Shown: positions 59,511 through 64,000 of the stretch, in pieces
Numbering within the stretch: the stretch's first letter is position 1
Layout: each line of letters opens with the position of its first letter
NCBI GenBank assembly: GCA_017654935.2
Contig: CM065703.1
Coordinates: forward strand, 43,723,588 to 43,787,587
Direction of reading: 5' to 3'
Source of the DNA: Phymorhynchus buccinoides
Lineage: Eukaryota; Mollusca; Gastropoda; Neogastropoda; Raphitomidae
DNA length: 64,000 nt
Notes under the pieces: model-generated
What the model was told of the DNA's origin: nothing
The model's input: only the letters and a program-made list of their open reading frames with translations
Database searches by the model: none
Made by a program: the position numbers and the translations under genes

Positions 59511-59536
59511 ATCGCTTCTCGGCCTTTTGGCTAAGA
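59511..59536 (+). ncRNA. U2 snRNA 5' end fragment
   Basis: atcgcttctcggccttttgg followed by ctaaga equals the first 26 nt of U2 snRNA (stem-loop I) as I know it. The sequence then leaves U2: the branch-point-pairing region and Sm site are missing. So this is not a working U2 gene. It is a fragment or the head of a retroposed element. Confidence 0.75.
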
Positions 59537-59867
59537 CAGTGATTCAGGAACATAAATTTTTGTTTATACCATGGTTGGTTTGTTCAGCCCGTCGTACATG
59601 GCGAAAGCCGATACGCGATGTTAAACTGAACTTCCATCCAGGCCATGATGCCTGTCCCTATCACTGGTCTACCTAATATACGAAAACGAGCGAAAACATA
59701 AGAGAAAGTGTGCTTTTGATTGTAAACAAGAGCTAAAAATGTTAAATGAATTTAAACAGTAGGCCTAGATCTACCTGTCCCGAGTAAGTCTTGCCGAAAT
59801 CATTATTTGTATCACAGTGAAAAACGCAAACAAATTACGATGTAGCGATGTATGCACTTTGACTTAC

Positions 59868-59891
59868 CTGGTCTAGTTCTTCCGCCGACAT
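59868..59891 (-). CDS. Candidate first coding exon, - strand
   Basis: On the - strand an ATG at 59891 opens MSAEELDQ and meets CAG|GTAAGT, a near-perfect donor, at 59867. Upstream (59892-60075) is a leader-like sequence. Further upstream lie two ETS-like TTCCG sites and a GCCAT (YY1-like) element within cttccgccatcggatg near 60062-60078, as in TATA-less housekeeping promoters. Only eight residues are encoded, so the gene cannot be identified. The whole unit sits between the arms of the 59672-60277 foldback. Confidence 0.4.
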
Positions 59892-60039
59892 GGTTGCCGG
59901 CAGTGTCAGCTTTCAGTAACTCGGAACGCTGCAGACACTCAGTAAGACAGTCTGCAGAACAGATCCTGCAAGGAAATAAAGCCATGTTTAGCGTAGATCA
60001 TCACATGGAAAGCAGATTGTGCTCAAGTCGACGCTCAGT

Positions 60040-60100
60040 GAGCTGAATGTAAACAAAGACATCCGATGGCGGAAGTAATGGCTAGCGGAAGCTGGTTTAT
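60040..60100 (-). promoter_or_regulatory. ETS/YY1-type promoter-like patch
   Basis: The + strand shows gatggcggaagtaatggcta followed by gcggaagctgg: two GCGGAAG (ETS core GGAA) sites and ATGGCGG. It lies about 170 bp upstream of the - strand ATG at 59891. Confidence 0.3.
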
Positions 60101-60286
60101 AAAAAAAATGCAGATCAGAAATTACATCTAAATATGGATCAACAGTCGATTAAAGATCAAATCTATGCAAAATTTGGTAGGGTTTAGACAAATTTAACAT
60201 TTTTTGTTCTTGTTTACGATCAAAAATGCACTTTTGCTTCTGTTTTCGCTCGTATTCGCTTGTTTTCGTATATTAGGCACTGTCAG

Positions 60287-60510
60287 GTTAAAATTCCTAG
60301 CTCGCTACTATGAGAGTGACTATTTGCGACATTGAGCATGAACAACAAATTTCACTTTTTCCGTATGTGAACCAATTTTCCGTACTGACATCATTCATAT
60401 TTCATCACATTACAGAAAAGAATGAAATTTGTCGTTCATGCTCAATCAGTCAATGTCGCAAAATGCCGCAAATAGTCAGTCTTATAGTATAGCGAGCTAG
60501 GAATTTTAAC
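60287..60510. mobile_element. Foldback element, 224 bp
   Basis: GTTAAAATTCCTAGCTCGCT at the left and agcgagctaggaattttaac at the right are inverted. The complementarity runs on through 'gactatttgcg', 'cattgagcatgaac' and 'caaatttca' to a ~40-bp loop. It starts 10 bp after the previous foldback. Confidence 0.8.
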
Positions 60511-60531
60511 GAGCTAGGAACACCCCCTATC

Positions 60532-60579
60532 ACTACTAGTACTACTACTACTAGTACTACTACTAGTAGTAGTACTACA
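60532..60579. repeat. Self-complementary (TAC)n/(TAG)n run
   Basis: ctactagtactactactact is followed by its inverse (agtagtagtactac), so the run is a near-perfect palindrome. Confidence 0.9.
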
Positions 60580-61054
60580 TCACATGCAATCTTGAAGAAG
60601 AAGAACCCAATGCTGGTCATCTGGGCAGCTATGATGTTATCTACACTTTCTGCCTGACCGAAGTCCCCATGTTTTGTAGGCTCTTACATGTTCTCACAGG
60701 TCCCGAAGTCCCAATGCTTTGAATGCGACAGGCCCTACCAACAGATGATTGAGAAGTGAAACTGAAAGAAGAAATAACGCCCATTCCAAAAACGGACCGT
60801 TCACAATGACAGAAAGTGAGAAAGTGAGAAAGATTGAAAGGTCTTCCGAGTCAGGGGAAATCCCTGCTCCGTTATTTGCTAACCAGAAAAGAAAAATTCA
60901 TATGTCATATTGATTAATTGAAGGAAAAACCAACCTTTATGGTGCATGACGATTCATAAACATTCGCACATGGCGCCCCTTGGTTTGCAAGCCGTCTTTG
61001 TACTCAAATCTCCGACAATAACAACAACGCCCTGGAAACTTCTTATGTTTCTTG
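60580..61054. other. Unique sequence, no gene seen
   Basis: Begins with gaagaagaagaa (60590), which may be the tail of a retroposon on the + strand. Otherwise nothing identified. Confidence 0.4.
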
Positions 61055-61195
61055 TCAATGAGAGCAGATGCGTCATGCTGCCGTTATGTGTCTAACTAAG
61101 AAATAGATAGGCCCAGCATGTTCGAGTTTTGCAGGAGGAAATCTTTTTGAAAGTGTTTCTTGAAAAACTGCAGGAGAATGGGCCGGTAGCTATTC
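61055..61195 (-). mobile_element. SINE-like family A, partial copy
   Basis: Shares 'atgcgtcatgctgccgttat', 'taggcccagcatg' and 'gcaggagaatgggcc' with the 53040-53342 copy in inverse orientation. The (GAA)n tail and the outer half are missing or degraded. Confidence 0.65.
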
Positions 61196-61204
61196 TAGTC
61201 CAAA

Positions 61205-61489
<285 letters not shown>

Positions 61490-62058
61490 AGGAAGACACC
61501 CCCCTGGCTGCCGTGGAAGACGCCACAGCCCCAGCTGCTGTGGAAGATGCCACAGCCCTGGCTGCGCATGCACCAGCACCATCCACCAAGGAAGACGCCA
61601 CAGGCCTGGCTGCTCCAGCACCATCCACCGAGGAAGACGCCACAGGCCTGGCTGCTCCAGCACCATCCACCGAGGAAGACGCCACAGGCCTGGCTGCTCC
61701 AGCACCATCCACCGAGGAAGACGCTACAGGCCTGGCTGCTCCAGCACCATCCACCGAGGAAGATGCCACAGCCCTGGCTGCTGTGGAAGACACCACAGCC
61801 CTAGCTGCTGTGGAAGACACCACAGCCCTAGCTGCTGTGGAAGACGCCACAGCCCTGACTGCTGTGGAAGATACCACAGCCCTGGCTGCTCCAGCACATT
61901 CCACCGAGGAAGACGCCACAGCCCTAGCTGCTGTGGAAGATGCCACAGCCCTGGCTGCTCCAGCACTATCCACAGAGGAAGATGCTACAGCCCTAGCTGC
62001 TGTGGAAGACGCCGCATCCTTGGCTGCTATGGAAGACGGATGTCGACAGAGAACATGA
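61490..62058 (+). CDS. Acidic Ala-rich repeat region ahead of the SGNH-like ORF
   Basis: Units of 42 bp (14 codons: [14 protein letters not shown]) and 27 bp (9 codons: AVEDTTALA) keep one + frame open. That frame runs from 61129 to 62058 through the SINE piece and (CT)n, which shows how little an open frame means here. All variants preserve the frame and the acidic/Ala character, so it may once have been a translated linker. The next coding block (62040) is in a different frame. Confidence 0.35.
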
Positions 62059-62830
62059 AAGTGAAAGTCATCAGTGTCCCAGGTCTGACAGTGAAAGACC
62101 TATGCCAGTGGCTTAAATCACGCCCACCCTCCCCCCACATCTGTCGCGTAACCTTTCACGTCGGAATCAACAGCTGGGGGGAAGGGCCTGTTTCCCCAAC
62201 AGAGTGGGCCTCTCTGATCCGCGGGATGAAACGGGTGTTTCCCAACGCCCTACTCCAAGCCTCCTCCTTCCTCCCTCCCTTTGGTCACCATCACCCTCTG
62301 TGGCAGCCTGCCTTCCTCTCCTCCACCCACCTTCGCCAGACCTGCCACAGAGAGGGGATCACTTGCATCGACCACACCCCCTCCTTCCGCGCCAAGTCTG
62401 GGAAACCAAAAAAGGCTATGTACCTGGACCAGATACATCCCAGTGCACTTGGCTCCAGACAGCAGATGGCCACAGCGAGTGGTGGTGAAACAAAATCAAC
62501 AGTCACAGCGTCAACATTTCAACTATGCTGGTGCTGTCAGCCAGGGCAAGCAGAATGGACGGCGCTCCAACTCCGCCATCCCCACCCCTGACCACTCCTC
62601 CATGACTGACCACAACACGGCACAGACTGCCCACAACGACAAAGACTCTAACCACAGCGAGGAATGTCCCTCCCCGACAAATGGCACCCCCCCCCCCCCC
62701 CCAGTTACCAACAACACCCAGTTCCACCACCTTCCCAAACACGACCCTCCTTCCCCCCTACGAACTACCAATACCAATCAGTCCAACAATCACCTCCTAA
62801 TTAGATGGACATTTCCAAGAGCCCATTAAA
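62040..62830 (+). pseudogene. SGNH/GDSL-hydrolase-like coding remnant
   Basis: The frame from 62040 reads VKVISVPGLTVKDLCQWL, then ICRVTFHVGINSWGEG, then VFPNALLQASSFLPPFG, CHREGITCIDHTPSFRAK and YLDQIHPSALGSRQ. The HVGIN block and the final D-x-x-H (DQIH) match blocks III and V of SGNH hydrolase-like domains, a type common in repetitive mollusc and cnidarian sequences. The GDS block with the catalytic Ser, expected just upstream, is absent. Near 62455-62490 the coding sense moves to another frame (QNQQSQRQHFNYAGAVSQGK), which stays open to TAA at 62827-62829. It is probably part of a mobile element or a decayed gene. Confidence 0.6.
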
Positions 62831-63434
62831 ATAGTTAAGTGGACAATCACTGCAACAACAACAACAGTGATAATGATGAAGATGATGATAATAATGAATA
62901 GGTAAAATGGGAACCACCACCACTACCAATACTAATATTAGTAATAATAAGAACAACAAAAATGATGATGATGATGATTATGATGATGGATGATGATGAT
63001 AATGATGGGGACAATAGGCCTACTTCTGATAATAATAACATCAATAATAGCATCAATCATAATAGCAAGAATGATAACAATGACTTATAATGTTGAACAA
63101 GATAACACAGAAACACACCTACGTTCATACACTTACACCCACACACACAGACACATACGCACACACACACACACACACAGACACATACGTGCGCGCATGA
63201 AATAATGAATGAAAGAATGACATCCCTAACAAAGAATTGAAATGAAGTATCACAGATTACCTTCCCCCTCCCCCTCCTTACCCCTAATCCTCTCCCCTCA
63301 CACCTCCCTTTCGCCCTCTCTTCTCGTCCATATCCCCTCCCTCCTCCCTTTCCCCCCTCCAATTCCTATCTGTCTCCCCCACCACACCCTTTCCCCCTCC
63401 ATTCCCTGTCTGCCCCCCCCCCCCCCTCCCGCTT
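62831..63434. other. AT-rich and C-rich simple sequence, no gene seen
   Basis: Trinucleotide-like gat/aat runs (62870-63070), a CA run (63135-63182) and a C-rich block (63260-63430). Confidence 0.5.
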
Positions 63435-63690
63435 CCCTGATCTTCAGTTTGTCCCTTGGAAGCAGTCTGCTCAGCCAGCACTTTGGTTGAACAGTCTGAT
63501 TGCCGATGGCAAAAAGGACTGGTGGAAGCGGCAGGTCCTTGCTGACAGGCTCCTCAACCTCTCTGAAGTCCCGCGGGTCGCTCTCTGGGCCGTCAGCACA
63601 CTGTGCAGTGGGTGGCATGGGTCGGCGAGGATAGCCCGGATCCGCCTGACTGCTTTCCTGTCGTGGTGGGCCTGCAGGTCAGTCACTGGA
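63435..63690 (-). pseudogene. Non-LTR retrotransposon C-terminus remnant
   Basis: The - strand frame reads IIGRPVTDLQAHHDRKAVRR, then IRAILADPCHPLHSVL, RLRSLSARTCRF and HQSFLPSAIRLFNQ. The DPxHPLH, RTxRF and SFxPxAIxLxN landmarks are those of the L2/CR1 LINE C-terminus. A (CT)n tract lies directly at its upstream side. Confidence 0.75.
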
Positions 63691-63710
63691 CGCCCGATGA
63701 TGTTGCTGCT

Positions 63711-64000
<290 letters not shown>

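Larger units (their letters stand above)
59672..60277. mobile_element. Foldback element, ~606 bp, CCTAATATACGAAAAC ends
   Basis: The left arm CCTAATATACGAAAACGAGC, then gaaaaca and tgattgtaaacaagagc, pairs with the right arm (ttgtttacgatcaaaaatgc ... gttttcgtatattagg) over about 95 bp. The centre is not inverted and holds the start-exon-like sequence at 59868-60075. Confidence 0.75.

Noticed and set aside
59511..59690. Functional U2 snRNA gene
   Set aside because: Identity stops after about 26 nt; branch-site pairing region, Sm site and 3' stems are missing.
62870..63070. Coding meaning of the gat/aat-rich stretch
   Set aside because: Low-complexity trinucleotide sequence without any consistent frame.

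Overview
The window looks like a piece of a metazoan nuclear genome, most likely a mollusc or another lophotrochozoan. That assignment is inference: it rests on intron-like sequence, LINE 3' ends with (ATT)n tails, short inverted-repeat elements and very long dinucleotide runs. No operon, ribosome-binding-site logic, phage, plasmid, CRISPR array or intact transposase is visible. Nearly every long open frame is an artefact of tandem repeats whose unit length is a multiple of three.

Tandem repeats dominate. By my tally about half of the window is in some thirty separate minisatellite arrays with units of 17 to 107 bp, plus several (GA)n, (CT)n, (GT)n and (CA)n tracts. The largest are a 35-bp array (about 12990-19497), a 39-bp array (6412-9846), an 83-bp array (29090-31035), a 50-bp array (46205-48031), an 88-92-bp array (50740-52195), a 70-bp array (55536-56795) and a 74-bp array (53395-54525).

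Between the arrays lie small exon-like islands. On the + strand six pieces between 2634 and 4428 join with consistent codon phase, and further candidate exons lie at 9873-10189 and 12084-12214. On the - strand, exon-like pieces with good splice sites lie at 59891 (a start exon), 56828, 55331-54564, 52398-52323, 50042, 49932, 46191, 31341, 28979-28838 and 28420. I could not name any of these genes. Several arrays overlie or grow out of these exon/intron borders.

Mobile elements are many and old: four non-LTR retrotransposon remnants with recognisable reverse transcriptase or C-terminal sequence (38570-39070, 37381-38407, 40205-41070, 63435-63690), an RT pseudogene at 58786-59370 and an RNase H remnant at 35296-35630. 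There is a tRNA-derived SINE near 21180-21320 and a second SINE-like family with a (GAA)n tail (three copies). At least six inverted-repeat (MITE or foldback) families are present, and a stretch that copies the 5' end of U2 snRNA begins at 59511. A broken SGNH-hydrolase-like coding region follows an acidic repeat at 61490-62830.

The main message is architectural. This is a gene-poor, repeat-driven region in which minisatellites have expanded at splice borders, inside transposons and around retrotransposon insertions.
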